64,000 bases of DNA from an uncultured Helicobacteraceae bacterium (GCA_910578285.1 CAJTQL010000003.1:1-64000), one strand, 5' to 3'. Counted from the first letter of the stretch, positions 32,741 to 41,913 are shown. The notes: generated by a model not told the origin, from the sequence alone. Numbers and translations are program-made.

Positions 32741-33145
32741 ATGCAAAGCATTGTCGCGATTGATTTGGGGCTCAAACGCATTGGGCTTGCACATTTGTGT
32801 GCGGGCATTATTGTGCCGCTTGCGCCGATTTTGCGATACAATCGCAACCAAGCAGCAAGTGCTGTGCTCGCTGTGCTTGAGCAAAAGCAAGCCGAGATTG
32901 TGCTGATTGGCGTTGCGTTCGATGGCGCTAGCTCTGAAACAATGCGCAAAAGGGCGCAGCATTTCGCGCAGCTTTTGGGCGAGGGGCGCACGATTGTCTT
33001 TTTTGATGAATCGTATAGCTCTGTTGAAGCGCAACAACGATGTAGGGCGCGGTTTTCGCGACATAAGGGATATTTAGATAGTATTGCTGCTATGATACTT
33101 TTGGAGCGCTATTGGGAGAGGCAGGCTGAAAAGGAGAAGAGATGA
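32741..33145 (+). CDS. ruvX: RuvX/YqgF family nuclease
   Basis: 134 aa, RNase H-like fold. VAIDLGLKRIGLAHL carries the first catalytic Asp, EIVLIGVAFDG the middle strand and IVFFDESYSSVEA the second acidic site; KGYLDSIAAMILLERYW includes the third. The family acts in Holliday-junction resolution or rRNA 5'-end maturation. It overlaps the next gene by 4 bp. Confidence 0.9.
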   Translation: MQSIVAIDLGLKRIGLAHLCAGIIVPLAPILRYNRNQAASAVLAVLEQKQAEIVLIGVAFDGASSETMRKRAQHFAQLLGEGRTIVFFDESYSSVEAQQRCRARFSRHKGYLDSIAAMILLERYWERQAEKEKR

Positions 33146-33981
33146 AAACACTCTTATTGATTCTGTTACCTTGCTTGTTGTGGGCGGATTCTTTGGGCAA
33201 ATTTGAGGACGAGATTACGTCTTTGATTGTCAAAGATTTGCAAAGGCAAAAAATTCTCTATGCCAAAGCGAGTCACAAAAAAATGCGCCCAGCAAGCCTC
33301 ACAAAGATTATGACGGCGATGCTTGCGATTGAGAGTGGGCAGATGAATCGGCTTGTCAGCATTCCCAAAGAAGCAACAAAAGTAGAACAAATCAAGCTTG
33401 GGCTTAGGGCTGGCGAAAAGGTCTATTTGCGCGATTTAGTCAAGGCAACGTTGATTGGTTCGGCAAACGATGCTGCTGTGGCGATTGGAATCCATATCGG
33501 TGGCAGCACAAAGAAATTTGTGGCGATGATGAATCGCAAAGCGCGCATGCTTGGTATGACTAATACGCGTTTTACAAATGCTGCGGGATTCGACATCGGT
33601 GCACATTATTCGAGTGCGAGCGATTTGATGAAACTTGCTGAATATGCGATTCAGAATGCTACGTTCAATCAGGCTGTGAAGGCAGATATGCATAGATTCC
33701 GCGCAACAAACACTAAGCGTTCATATGTCGTGCGGACGACAAATCGTTTGCTCAAAGAGCGCAAATATGCTGTGGGTGTCAAAACAGGTTACACATCAAA
33801 AGCGGGTCCATGTCTTATTGCGCGTGGCAAAAAGGGCAATAAAGATGTGCTTCTTGTGATGCTCAACCAAAAGGTGAAACGTTGGGAAAGCGCCGTGGCG
33901 ATTTTGGATCTCGTACTTGATGAGAAAAAGAATGGTGGGGCAGTGCAGGCGTTTGGGGAACGCTATGTAACGCCATATTGA
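33142..33981 (+). CDS. D-alanyl-D-alanine carboxypeptidase (PBP5 type)
   Basis: 279 aa with a signal peptide (LLLILLPCLLWA|D). The penicillin-binding triad is complete: SLTK near residue 52, SAN near 112 and KTG near 214. PASLTKIMTAMLAIE and FTNAAGFD are typical of S11 peptidases that trim pentapeptides in the periplasm. It lacks the long C-terminal domain of E. coli PBP5. It is the last gene of the run and is followed by the opposite-strand tRNA. Confidence 0.9.
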   Translation: MKTLLLILLPCLLWADSLGKFEDEITSLIVKDLQRQKILYAKASHKKMRPASLTKIMTAMLAIESGQMNRLVSIPKEATKVEQIKLGLRAGEKVYLRDLVKATLIGSANDAAVAIGIHIGGSTKKFVAMMNRKARMLGMTNTRFTNAAGFDIGAHYSSASDLMKLAEYAIQNATFNQAVKADMHRFRATNTKRSYVVRTTNRLLKERKYAVGVKTGYTSKAGPCLIARGKKGNKDVLLVMLNQKVKRWESAVAILDLVLDEKKNGGAVQAFGERYVTPY

Positions 33982-33988
33982 ATCCAAA

Positions 33989-34066
33989 TGGTCGGAGTAG
34001 CGGGATTTGAACCCACGACCTCACCCACCCCAAGGGTGTGCGCTAGCCAGGCTGCGCTATACTCCG
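33989..34066 (-). tRNA. tRNA-Pro (anticodon GGG)
   Basis: 78 nt including encoded CCA. Acceptor CGGAGTA pairs with TACTCCG, followed by discriminator A and CCA. The D stem is GCGC/GCGC, the anticodon stem CACCC/GGGTG encloses the loop TTGGGGT (anticodon GGG), and the T arm GTGGG-TTCAAAT-CCCGC is intact. It is transcribed opposite to the genes on both sides. Confidence 0.96.
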
Positions 34067-34126
34067 ACACAAGGCGTAATTATAGCAACAATAGATTAAA
34101 GGTTTCTGAAACCAAAGCAGAAAAAG

Positions 34127-34141
34127 TGGCACGGCTTTTGC
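34127..34141 (+). promoter_or_regulatory. Sigma-54 (RpoN) promoter of flgI
   Basis: TGGCAC (34127-34132), exactly 5 bp, then TTGC (34138-34141): a perfect match to the -24/-12 consensus TGGCAC-N5-TTGC. The expected start is near 34153, leaving a leader of about 24 nt before ATG 34177. The downstream operon includes the kinase of the sigma-54 activator. Confidence 0.9.
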
Positions 34142-34176
34142 TTTTTCCGATAGAAACCAACAAAAGGACGGAGGCT

Positions 34177-35232
34177 ATGAAAATGAAGAAATGGATAGGT
34201 GTCGCAGCAGTTCTTTGCTGCCTCAATGGCGCGTTTGCCGAAAAAATCAAGGACATTGCAAATGTTGTTGGTGTGCGCGAGAATCAGCTGATTGGCTATG
34301 GGCTTGTTGTGGGTCTCAATGGAACAGGAGACAAAACAACATCGACATTCACCATGCAATCTCTTGCAAACATGCTCGAGAGCGTGAATGTGAAAATCAA
34401 TCCCAATGATATTCAGTCAAAGAATGTCGCTGCAGTGATGGTTACGGCGAAGCTCCCACCTTTTGCGCGGCAGGGCGACCGAGTCGATGCGTTGATTTCG
34501 AGCATTGGCGATGCGAAATCGCTCGAGGGAGGGACGCTCATTCTCACTCCATTAAGTGGTGTTGATGGGCGAATCTATGCTACCACGCAAGGCGCGATTT
34601 CAATCGGAGGCAAAAACGAACGTGGAGGGGGCATTAACCACCCTCTTGCAGCGACAATCTATGGCGGAGCGATTATCGAGCGCGAAGTCAATTTCGATAT
34701 CTACTCGAAACGAGAAGCAACGCTAAGCCTCAAAACCTCGAATTTTCAAAATGCGTTGCGTGCGCAACAGAGTATCAATGCGGCATTCAATGACGCGCCG
34801 ATTGCGACAGCGATTGACCCACGCACAATCAAGCTCGCTCGTCCCGAAACAATGGGAATGGTAGAGTTTTTGGCGAAAGTTGAAGATGTCGATATGGACG
34901 TGACACGAGATGAGAAAATCATCATCGATGAACGCACAGGAACGGTTGTTTCTGGTGTGGGAGTCGAGGTTGGCGATGTTGTCATTACACATGGTGAAAT
35001 CACAGTGCAAATTTCACGCGACAATATCCCCGAAGAAGGCTCGATTGACCTTGGCGGCGGAATGCGGCTGAATGCAGCAAATAGCCTGCTTAGTACGGGA
35101 GCGCAGATTCCAACCGTGGCGAACATCACCCGCGCATTGCAACGCATGGGTGCAGCGCCCAAAGATGTGATTTCAATTTTGCAGGCAATCAAACGAGCAG
35201 GCGCGATTAGTGCTGACCTCGAAGTCATCTAA
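34177..35232 (+). CDS. flgI: Flagellar P-ring protein FlgI
   Basis: 351 aa. It has a Sec signal peptide (KKWIGVAAVLCCLNGAFA|E), then EKIKDIANVVGVRENQLIGYGLVVGLNGTGD, the family hallmark, and the C-terminal SAPADVISILQAIKRAGA-like end. It forms the periplasmic bushing around the flagellar rod. ATG 34177 follows GGAGG; the frame extends upstream through the antisense tRNA, so earlier starts are excluded. Fifteen bp separate it from the FlgJ-like gene. Confidence 0.95.
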   Translation: MKMKKWIGVAAVLCCLNGAFAEKIKDIANVVGVRENQLIGYGLVVGLNGTGDKTTSTFTMQSLANMLESVNVKINPNDIQSKNVAAVMVTAKLPPFARQGDRVDALISSIGDAKSLEGGTLILTPLSGVDGRIYATTQGAISIGGKNERGGGINHPLAATIYGGAIIEREVNFDIYSKREATLSLKTSNFQNALRAQQSINAAFNDAPIATAIDPRTIKLARPETMGMVEFLAKVEDVDMDVTRDEKIIIDERTGTVVSGVGVEVGDVVITHGEITVQISRDNIPEEGSIDLGGGMRLNAANSLLSTGAQIPTVANITRALQRMGAAPKDVISILQAIKRAGAISADLEVI

Positions 35233-35247
35233 TTAAAGGAGGAAGTA

Positions 35248-35628
35248 ATGAAAATTGACATTTCAAATGCGCTTGCGATGGCGCAAAACCAAAAACAGCC
35301 AAAGATTGAGAATCTCTCTGCCGAGGACGCACAGCTTCGTGAACAAACCGATGCGTTTGAGGCGCTTTTGCTCAAGACTTTGCTCGATACATCAATGAAG
35401 ATGGACAATGGCTTGTTTCCCAAAGCGCCGGGGCATGATATTTATATGAGCATGTATCGTGAGCACATGAGTGAAGCTTTGGCAGGTAGCTTTGGATATA
35501 GCGATGCGCTATTCAATTGGATTAAAGAAGAGCAAAACATCGCCGAGAATGGCGGAATGTATATCCCAGACCATCTCAAAGAGAAAAAAGAAAAAGAGAA
35601 AAATGAGGACGAGGCAAAAAGGCAGTGA
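35248..35628 (+). CDS. FlgJ-like rod-binding protein
   Basis: 126 aa. EQTDAFEALLLKTLLDTSMKMDNGLFPKAPGHDIYMSMYREHMSEALAG is the N-terminal rod-binding domain of FlgJ; the muramidase domain of enterobacterial FlgJ is absent, as usual in Campylobacterota. The C-terminus is Lys/Glu rich. The ribosome site is AAAGGAGGAAG. It overlaps flgS by 4 bp and corresponds in position to H. pylori HP0245. Confidence 0.85.
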   Translation: MKIDISNALAMAQNQKQPKIENLSAEDAQLREQTDAFEALLLKTLLDTSMKMDNGLFPKAPGHDIYMSMYREHMSEALAGSFGYSDALFNWIKEEQNIAENGGMYIPDHLKEKKEKEKNEDEAKRQ

Positions 35629-36644
35629 TTAACAAAGAATTGCTGAATTCGCTCAATGCGACAGATAAAGTCGCATTGATGCACTCTCTCGAGGAGCTGA
35701 TTTCACAGTCATATCAAATCGAGAATGAGTTTATTGAACTCAAGGGGCTTTTTGAGGGCGTGTTGGAGCTTTTGCCAAATGCGCTGTGGGTTCTTGACGA
35801 AAAAGGTGATTTGGTTTATCAGAATGATGAATCATTCAAAATCAATAATCTCTTACCGCTTATCTGCGACTTTCAAGGCAGCGGAGAGGTGGAGCTCGAT
35901 GGTTCGTTTTACCTCATTAAAGTGAATAAAAAAATGGGCAAGAGTATTCTCTCTGCCACGGACATTACGGACGAAAAACGCAAGGAGCGACTGATTTCAA
36001 TGGGGCAGATTTCGGCAAATCTTGCCCATGAAATTCGCAATCCTATTGGTTCGGTTACGCTTCTTAGTTCGACACTTTTGCGCCGTGTTGATGTCGGTGT
36101 CAAGCCCCTCGTGCTTGAGATTAAAAAGGCGATTTGGCGGGTTGAACGGATTATCAAGGCGACATTGCTTTTTTCCAAAGGCATTCAACCTAATAAGATG
36201 CGATTTCAGCTTAAACAGCTTCAAGACGAGTTGAGGCTTGCTATTGGTTATTATACTTACACAAAAAATATCGATTTCCGTTTCAATTTCAAGCCTGATT
36301 GTGTGATTTATGGTGATATTGATTTATTAGGAATCGTATTTCAAAACTTTATTTTCAATGCTATTGATGCGATTGAAGAAGAAGAATTTGAAGAAGGCGG
36401 TGTTGTCGAGCTTTTTTGCGAAGAGCAGCATGACAAGCGCATTTTTGAAATCTATGACAATGGCAAGGTATTTGAAAATAAAAACATTATCTTTGAGCCT
36501 TTCAAGAGCACAAAAGTCAAAGGAAATGGCTTGGGGCTTGCCCTTTCATTGCGGATTATCGAAGCGCATGGCGGCAGTGTCGAAATTGTTGATATAGACA
36601 AAAAGGGCTTTCGTATTGTGATTGAATATCTTGGGGGTAGATAA
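35625..36644 (+). CDS. flgS: Sensor histidine kinase FlgS
   Basis: 339 aa, soluble, with no membrane segment. The N-terminal PAS-like sensor (about 40-120) precedes the phosphoacceptor H135 in LAHEIRNPIGS; the N box is FIFNAIDAIEEE, and the ATP lid has DNGKVFEN and GNGLGLALSLRIIEAHGG. FlgS phosphorylates FlgR, which activates sigma-54 at middle flagellar genes. GTG 35625 overlaps the FlgJ-like stop. It lies downstream of a sigma-54 promoter, so FlgS may promote its own expression. Confidence 0.92.
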   Translation: MINKELLNSLNATDKVALMHSLEELISQSYQIENEFIELKGLFEGVLELLPNALWVLDEKGDLVYQNDESFKINNLLPLICDFQGSGEVELDGSFYLIKVNKKMGKSILSATDITDEKRKERLISMGQISANLAHEIRNPIGSVTLLSSTLLRRVDVGVKPLVLEIKKAIWRVERIIKATLLFSKGIQPNKMRFQLKQLQDELRLAIGYYTYTKNIDFRFNFKPDCVIYGDIDLLGIVFQNFIFNAIDAIEEEEFEEGGVVELFCEEQHDKRIFEIYDNGKVFENKNIIFEPFKSTKVKGNGLGLALSLRIIEAHGGSVEIVDIDKKGFRIVIEYLGGR

Positions 36645-36704
36645 TTATTTTCCATTAACTTTTTTTGCCTATTATTGTCTATCTCAATAATGAAAGGATA
36701 CAAA

Positions 36705-37142
36705 ATGAGTTCAGTCATTCCATTGCTTAAAAGACTTCAAGCTGATGCAATTGTGTTTGTGATGAAAACGCACAATTTCCATTGGAATGTTGTGGGTATG
36801 GATTTTCATCCCACACATCTTGCTACCGAAGAGATTTATGAGATATTCTCTGATGTCTATGATGATATTGCCGAACGTCTATTGCAGCTTGGGCAAAAGC
36901 CCTTGGTAACCCTCAAAGACGTTCTTGCAGAGGCAAAAATTTCTGAAGAGAGCAGCACCAAATTCACTTCACGACAGATTGTCGAGGCAGTCGAAAAAGA
37001 TTATACGTATTTTGAAAAAACCTTTCGAGAGCTTTCGGAGGTTGCCTCTGGTGCGGGCGATTCCGTAACTGCTGCTTTTGCGGACGACAACCTCGCTAAG
37101 CTGCAAAAATCTCTTTGGATGTTGCGTGCACAGCTCGCGTAG
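36705..37142 (+). CDS. dps: Dps family ferritin (neutrophil-activating protein type)
   Basis: 145 aa; dodecameric iron-storing protein that detoxifies peroxide and protects DNA. The ferroxidase ligands H26, H38, D53 and E57 lie in HNFHWNVVG, THLATEEIYE and DVYDDIAERL. ATG 36705 with AAAGGA upstream is chosen over the upstream in-frame codons. TATTAT at 36670-36675 may be its -10 box, and the AT-rich stretch before it could bind Fur or PerR. It corresponds to H. pylori NapA. Its stop abuts the convergent CDF gene. Confidence 0.93.
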   Translation: MSSVIPLLKRLQADAIVFVMKTHNFHWNVVGMDFHPTHLATEEIYEIFSDVYDDIAERLLQLGQKPLVTLKDVLAEAKISEESSTKFTSRQIVEAVEKDYTYFEKTFRELSEVASGAGDSVTAAFADDNLAKLQKSLWMLRAQLA

Positions 37143-38066
37143 CTACGTTTCTGCTCCCACATTGTGGGGCACTTTTTGCTTACGCATATCGTCTTCATTC
37201 GCATCATCATAAGGGTCGAGATGTGTCATAATCTCCCAGCGCACATCAGCTCGCAAGTTTTGAATCTCGTCTTCTATCTTATGTGCGGTATCGTGTGCTT
37301 GTAGAAGCGAGATTGTGCTTGGGAAAACAAGATGAATCTCGATGAAATGATATTCGCCGCTTTGTCGCGTTTTGAGCCCATGAAAGCTGATGATTTCTTT
37401 GTGTTCAGATAGAATTTTCCGAATTGCCGCAACCATTTTTGCATCCATTGCCCTATCAAAGAGCATCGAGACGCCATCTTTGAGCAATGAAAATGCTGAA
37501 TAGAAAATATAGCATGCAATCACAATGCCAAAGATTCCATCAATGACTGCCCAGCCGCTAAAATGTACGATTCCCAAGGCAAGTAGCACAGCGCCATTGC
37601 TCAAGAGGTCGGTTTGGTAGTGCAGGCTGTCGGCTTTGATAACAAGATTGTTAGTTTTTTTTGCCACAATGCGCAGATAATACACGAGCGCAAGGGTGAT
37701 AAGCAAACAAATGAGCATAACAACGATGGACTCGCCGACATATTCGAGTTCTTCGCCTAGATAGATTTTTTTGATGGATTGATATAAAATGAAAAACGCC
37801 GAGATGACAATCATGCTGCCCTCAATCACACAGGCGAGCGCCTCGATTTTGCCTTTGCCATAATTAAACGTTTCGCTTGGTGGCAGCTGGGCTGTGTAGA
37901 GCGCAAAGTAGTTGAATAGCGAAACGCATAAATCAAGCAAGGAATCAATCGCCGAAGCAAGGATTGCAACCGAACCACTCAAAATCCCCATGATAAGCTT
38001 GAAAAGCACCAATATGGTTGCAACTGTGCTTGAAACAAGCGTTGCTCTTTTTTGTAGATTTTGCAT
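37143..38066 (-). CDS. Cation diffusion facilitator (FieF/CzcD type)
   Basis: 307 aa. Six membrane segments fill residues 10-205. The metal site is ASAIDSLLDL in segment 2 and HYQTDLLSN in segment 5, both with the family's paired acidic/His positions. The C-terminal cytosolic domain contains FHGLKTRQSGEYHFIEIHLVF. It exports Zn, Fe or similar divalent cations using the proton gradient. It is the last gene of the leftward operon that begins with ccdA; the gap to trmL is 39 bp. Confidence 0.92.
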   Translation of the reverse strand: MQNLQKRATLVSSTVATILVLFKLIMGILSGSVAILASAIDSLLDLCVSLFNYFALYTAQLPPSETFNYGKGKIEALACVIEGSMIVISAFFILYQSIKKIYLGEELEYVGESIVVMLICLLITLALVYYLRIVAKKTNNLVIKADSLHYQTDLLSNGAVLLALGIVHFSGWAVIDGIFGIVIACYIFYSAFSLLKDGVSMLFDRAMDAKMVAAIRKILSEHKEIISFHGLKTRQSGEYHFIEIHLVFPSTISLLQAHDTAHKIEDEIQNLRADVRWEIMTHLDPYDDANEDDMRKQKVPHNVGAET

Positions 38067-38105
38067 ACACGCTCCTATAATAGAAATAGTATATACATAT
38101 TTTAC

Positions 38106-38561
38106 TTAAATTCTACTAATTGTTTGTCGGAAGGATTCATAGCCAACAATCGCCACAGCAGTAGCAAGATTGAGGCTTCTAGCGGTACTTTGCATAGGGA
38201 TTTTGTAGCATTGTTCAGCATAGCGATTGAGAATCTCGGAGGGAATGCCTGCATCTTCGCGCCCAAAATGCAAGAAACATGGCGCAATGAGTCGCGCTTC
38301 ATAGAGACTTTTTTGTGCCTTTGTGCTGCAAAAATGATGCGTGGAATTGGGCGCATAACATGCCCAAAAACTCTGTACACAATCCCACTCAAAGAGTTGC
38401 AAATGCTCCCAATAATCAAGTCCGGCGCGGCGAATCTCCTTTTGTGTGAGGTGGAATCCAAGTGGGTGAATGAGGTGTAGCTCTGCACCAAGCGCGACAC
38501 AAAGTCGCCCAATCGCGCCTGTATTGTGCGGGATTTGTGGTTGGTGCAAAACAATGTGCAT
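38106..38561 (-). CDS. trmL: tRNA (cytidine/uridine-34 2'-O)-methyltransferase TrmL
   Basis: 151 aa SPOUT methylase modifying the wobble base of leucine tRNAs. MHIVLHQPQIPHNTGAIGRLC, LHLIHPLGF, LHFGREDAGIP and IPMQSTARSLNLATAVAIVGYE form the knotted SAM site. ATG 38561 is preferred because CAGGA lies just upstream; ATG 38579 would add six residues. Confidence 0.92.
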   Translation of the reverse strand: MHIVLHQPQIPHNTGAIGRLCVALGAELHLIHPLGFHLTQKEIRRAGLDYWEHLQLFEWDCVQSFWACYAPNSTHHFCSTKAQKSLYEARLIAPCFLHFGREDAGIPSEILNRYAEQCYKIPMQSTARSLNLATAVAIVGYESFRQTISRI

Positions 38562-38580
38562 TGTCCTGTCGTTTTGCATT

Positions 38581-38997
38581 TTATGGCTTTCGTTTTGGGT
38601 CGCCCTGTATCAAAATCTTTAGCATGACGGCAAAGGCTTTGGTGTTGCGCTTAATCATACGTTTGAGCTGAATAAGCATCACGGTTTCATAGACAGAGAG
38701 AACATGTGGGCATATTTCTGGTGTATCCGATTTAGCAGATTCTGCTTGCTCGTCTATCGCTTCCGATGGTGCAGGCTTGTCGTCCTCTGTTTGGGGTGCT
38801 GCTTGCGCCATTTTTGTTGCGGTAGCCTTATTTATAGTTGGATTCTCGACAGATTTTGTCGCTATCGGTATCACATCATCGTTGTATGGAATCTCGTTCT
38901 TGTCTATTTTTTCTGTATCATATTCGTCATACTCATTTTGTAGGAGATTTGCTTCTTTTTGGTAGTGTGAAATCGCTTTGTTGCGGTTGGTTCTCAT
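38581..38997 (-). CDS. Hypothetical protein with a disordered middle
   Basis: 138 aa, unrecognised. A charged N-terminus is followed by a low-complexity, Asp/Glu/Pro/Ala-rich middle (about 25-95) that is probably disordered, then a basic helical C-terminus (TVMLIQLKRMIKRNTKAFAVMLKILIQ). AAGGAG lies 7 bp before ATG 38997. It sits between purU and trmL in the leftward operon. Confidence 0.65.
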   Translation of the reverse strand: MRTNRNKAISHYQKEANLLQNEYDEYDTEKIDKNEIPYNDDVIPIATKSVENPTINKATATKMAQAAPQTEDDKPAPSEAIDEQAESAKSDTPEICPHVLSVYETVMLIQLKRMIKRNTKAFAVMLKILIQGDPKRKP

Positions 38998-39008
38998 ACT
39001 CTATCTCC

Positions 39009-39836
39009 TTAGAAAATAATCGTTTTATTCTGATACACAAAAACGCGCTGCTCGCAAACAAGCTTCAGCGCGCGCGCGAGTACGATTTTTTCAATATCAT
39101 GTCCTGCTTGCTGCATGTCTTTAATCGTATAATTGTGATCAATTTTGATGATGTCTTGTGCGATGATTGGACCATCATCGAGCACATCGGTTACGAAATG
39201 TGCTGTCGCTCCGATAATCTTTGCACCCCGATTGTATGCCTGTTTGTAGGGGTTTGCACCCACAAATGCAGGCAGGAGTGAATGGTGAATATTTAAGATT
39301 CTATGTCGAAAATGTGCCACGAAATCGGGGCTTAGAATCCGCATATATTTTGCCAAAACAAGAAGTTCTGTTTGTCCAATGTGTGCAATGCAATCAAGTA
39401 GCTTTTGTTCATGCTCTTCGCGCGTACAGCCTTCATGTGTAATGGTAAAAAATGGGATACCAAACCGCTCGACAAGCGGACGCAAGGTGTCGTGGTTGCC
39501 TATCACAGCCAAAATCTGCACATCGAGCTCATTGCTCTCGCGCCGAAGCAGAATATCGCCAAGGCAATGATTTTCTTTGGTGCAAAGCAAGATGAGTTTG
39601 GGCGAGTGTTTGGGTTCAATGCTCACCTCGCTGTTTGGTGGCAAAACCTCTAATAGCTGCTCGCGCAAACCATCAATGCTGTTCTCACCCGTAAATTGCG
39701 CGCGGAAAAAGAATAGCCCTTGCTCAAAATCCACAAATTCATTGTTTTTTGTAATATTAAAATTTTGCAATAACGATGTGATTTTATAAATCAATGCTTT
39801 CTCATCGGGCGCTTGGATTCGCAATATATATGTCAT
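39009..39836 (-). CDS. purU: Formyltetrahydrofolate deformylase
   Basis: 275 aa; releases formate from 10-formyl-THF to balance one-carbon units for purine synthesis. An N-terminal ACT domain (about 1-85) precedes the formyl-transferase fold with the catalytic NIHHSLLPAF.GANPY and the ATAHFVT..LDDGPII segment. ATG 39836 follows GGGGAGA, and its A is the last base of the sppA stop codon. The upstream in-frame residues belong to sppA and are excluded. Confidence 0.94.
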   Translation of the reverse strand: MTYILRIQAPDEKALIYKITSLLQNFNITKNNEFVDFEQGLFFFRAQFTGENSIDGLREQLLEVLPPNSEVSIEPKHSPKLILLCTKENHCLGDILLRRESNELDVQILAVIGNHDTLRPLVERFGIPFFTITHEGCTREEHEQKLLDCIAHIGQTELLVLAKYMRILSPDFVAHFRHRILNIHHSLLPAFVGANPYKQAYNRGAKIIGATAHFVTDVLDDGPIIAQDIIKIDHNYTIKDMQQAGHDIEKIVLARALKLVCEQRVFVYQNKTIIF

Positions 39837-40696
39837 TATCTCCCCATTATACCAAACAGATTCCACACAAATGCACGTAGTGAGCCTTGCAATGCGTTCC
39901 ATATAATATTGCTTTCTTCAATCTCGACCCATTGCGCAAACTCAACGCCACTCAAGGCGATGAGCTCTTTTTTAGCATCATTTTTTGTGCCAATGCTATC
40001 GATGAGCCCAAGCTTCAGCGCGCGTGCAGAATCAAAGATTCGCCCCTCGGCAAAGCTCTCTTTTTGTGCACAATCGATTCGCCGCGCTGTGCAAACATCG
40101 GTAACAAACATATCATACTGCCGCATAAGCAGCTCTTCTATCTCATTGCGCTCCTCGTCATTCCAAGCGCGCATGATTGTCCCAGCTTCTTTGAGCTGTC
40201 CCGCTTTGAGTATTTGTGGGCGGATTCCGAGTTTTGCAATCAATTCGCTGACATCAATTCCTTCAAAAATCACGCCAATCGAACCGATGATTGCACCCTT
40301 GTTTGCAATGATGTGTTGTGCGCCCAATGCCGCATAGTAGCTGCCGCTTGCAAGTGTGCCTTGCGCATAGACGACAAGGGGCTTCTTTGCTGCAAGGCGT
40401 TTGAGCTCTTCGTAGATTTCAACACTCGGCGAGAGAGCACCGCCGGGTGAATCGACAACGAGTAATACGCCAGCAATGCTCGAATCTTCGCGTAGATTCT
40501 CAATCTGCTTAATCAATGCGTGCGAATTGAGAATCATGCCCATAAGTTTGATTTCTGCAAGATTGCCCTCAAGATTGTTCAATGGTTTTGTACCAAAGCT
40601 CATGAGTGCAAAGAGGAGGATAATCAGCACAAAAGCCTTGAAATAACGTGTGAGCAAGACAAATGGAAAGGCAGCCCAAAATGCGAGATGTTTCAT
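39836..40696 (-). CDS. sppA: Signal peptide peptidase SppA (short S49 type)
   Basis: 286 aa, with an N-terminal membrane anchor (residues 12-36). The S49 protease core includes LLVVDSPGGALSPSVEIYEELKRL and GTLASGSYYAALGA; the Ser of ASGSYY is the nucleophile. IIGSIGVIFE follows. It degrades signal peptides left in the membrane. It overlaps the amidohydrolase gene by 4 bp and purU by one base. Confidence 0.93.
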   Translation of the reverse strand: MKHLAFWAAFPFVLLTRYFKAFVLIILLFALMSFGTKPLNNLEGNLAEIKLMGMILNSHALIKQIENLREDSSIAGVLLVVDSPGGALSPSVEIYEELKRLAAKKPLVVYAQGTLASGSYYAALGAQHIIANKGAIIGSIGVIFEGIDVSELIAKLGIRPQILKAGQLKEAGTIMRAWNDEERNEIEELLMRQYDMFVTDVCTARRIDCAQKESFAEGRIFDSARALKLGLIDSIGTKNDAKKELIALSGVEFAQWVEIEESNIIWNALQGSLRAFVWNLFGIMGR

Positions 40697-41913
40697 TGGA
40701 CATCTCCTAATTCTTTGCCACCCACCCAGAGTGATTGTGCTTGTGTTGCGTGCAGCAAAAAGGTGAGTGCTTCTTGGTGTGTGTGTCGGATTTGTGGCAC
40801 ATGGAAGAGTGCCATATCAGCGAGCTTGCCGCTTTGTAAAATGCCACAATCAAGCCCTAGCGCCTTTGCAGCATTCTTTGTCGCGGCTAAGACAAGTGCG
40901 ACAGAGAGTGGCACAAGTGGCGCATGTGCGCAAAAAAGTGCAGTGCGCAGCTCTTCGAGCAGATTGAGCGAATTGTTTGAGGCAAGCGAATCTGTGCCGA
41001 TGAGGCAGGGCAGAATCGCGTTTGTTTTTTTGAAACCAAGCATTTTGCCCCCCAAGAGGCGATTGGAGCGAGGGCATGAAACAACATTCGCGCCCAAACG
41101 TGCGATGTGTGCGAGCTCGGATTCGTTTGCTTGCGTACAATGCACAAATAGCAGGCGTGCCTTTGTGTTTGCGAAATGCTCAAGAAAGCCATCAATCCGA
41201 TAAAAACTCTGCGTGTTGCTCGGGTTGAAGTTTGCATAGAAATCCTTGAAGAATCCGCTGTCTTCGCAAAGCCATTGCCGCTCTTCAGGCGATTCGAGAA
41301 AATGCACACTCAATGCACATTGACGTTTGTTCACCTCGCACACAAGCCGTGCGAGGAGTTCGGGGACGACAGAATAGGGCGAATGCACAGCGAGCGCGTT
41401 ATGAAATGTTGCGCTAACGCACTCATCGGCTGTTTGTATGCGTTGCAAAAAGTTTTCCCATGCCGATTCTGCGCCCTCATGGCTTGAGCCGATGAGCTCA
41501 TTGAAATAGACAATGCGCAGATTTGAACACGCGAGGACGTCGAGGTCATTTCCTTGCGAGCTAATTGCACCCACGCAGCCTACACCGCTTTTGCGCAGGC
41601 TTGCAAGTGCAGATTCCATTTGCTCCTTGCTGCATGGCTTTTGGTGCTGTGTGAATACGCTTGAAAGCCATGCGCCAAAGCTCCCAAAGACGAATCCGCA
41701 GCTATCGCTAAACTCAATGTGTGTGTGAGGGTTGATGAGTGCGGGTAGCAATACGCAATCGTCATGGAATCGCGCATTGCCATAGCGCTTTTGCAATGTG
41801 GCGAAATCGCCCACATCGCAAATGTGTGCGCCATCAAAGGCGACAGCGCCATTGTCGAGTACGCAAAATGCGTCATCACAAACAAAAACTTTGCTCGCGC
41901 CAATGACTTCCAT
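40693..41913 (-). CDS. Aminofutalosine/adenosine-type deaminase family amidohydrolase
   Basis: 406-aa metal-dependent hydrolase. LPALINPHTHIEF holds the HxH metal pair, LAVHSPYSV and LSVHFLESPEE further His ligands, LLFVHCTQANESEL and IGTDSLASNNSLNLLEELRTA the catalytic Asp. This subfamily is often annotated as aminofutalosine deaminase and corresponds in position to H. pylori HP0267. A role in futalosine-route menaquinone synthesis or nucleoside salvage is possible. It is followed by sppA and preceded by the PyrC-like gene (27 bp). Confidence 0.85.
   Translation of the reverse strand: MEVIGASKVFVCDDAFCVLDNGAVAFDGAHICDVGDFATLQKRYGNARFHDDCVLLPALINPHTHIEFSDSCGFVFGSFGAWLSSVFTQHQKPCSKEQMESALASLRKSGVGCVGAISSQGNDLDVLACSNLRIVYFNELIGSSHEGAESAWENFLQRIQTADECVSATFHNALAVHSPYSVVPELLARLVCEVNKRQCALSVHFLESPEERQWLCEDSGFFKDFYANFNPSNTQSFYRIDGFLEHFANTKARLLFVHCTQANESELAHIARLGANVVSCPRSNRLLGGKMLGFKKTNAILPCLIGTDSLASNNSLNLLEELRTALFCAHAPLVPLSVALVLAATKNAAKALGLDCGILQSGKLADMALFHVPQIRHTHQEALTFLLHATQAQSLWVGGKELGDVQ

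Noticed and set aside
33988..34176. Upstream extension of the flgI frame
   Set aside because: It runs through the antisense tRNA-Pro and the sigma-54 promoter; the signal peptide begins at ATG 34177.
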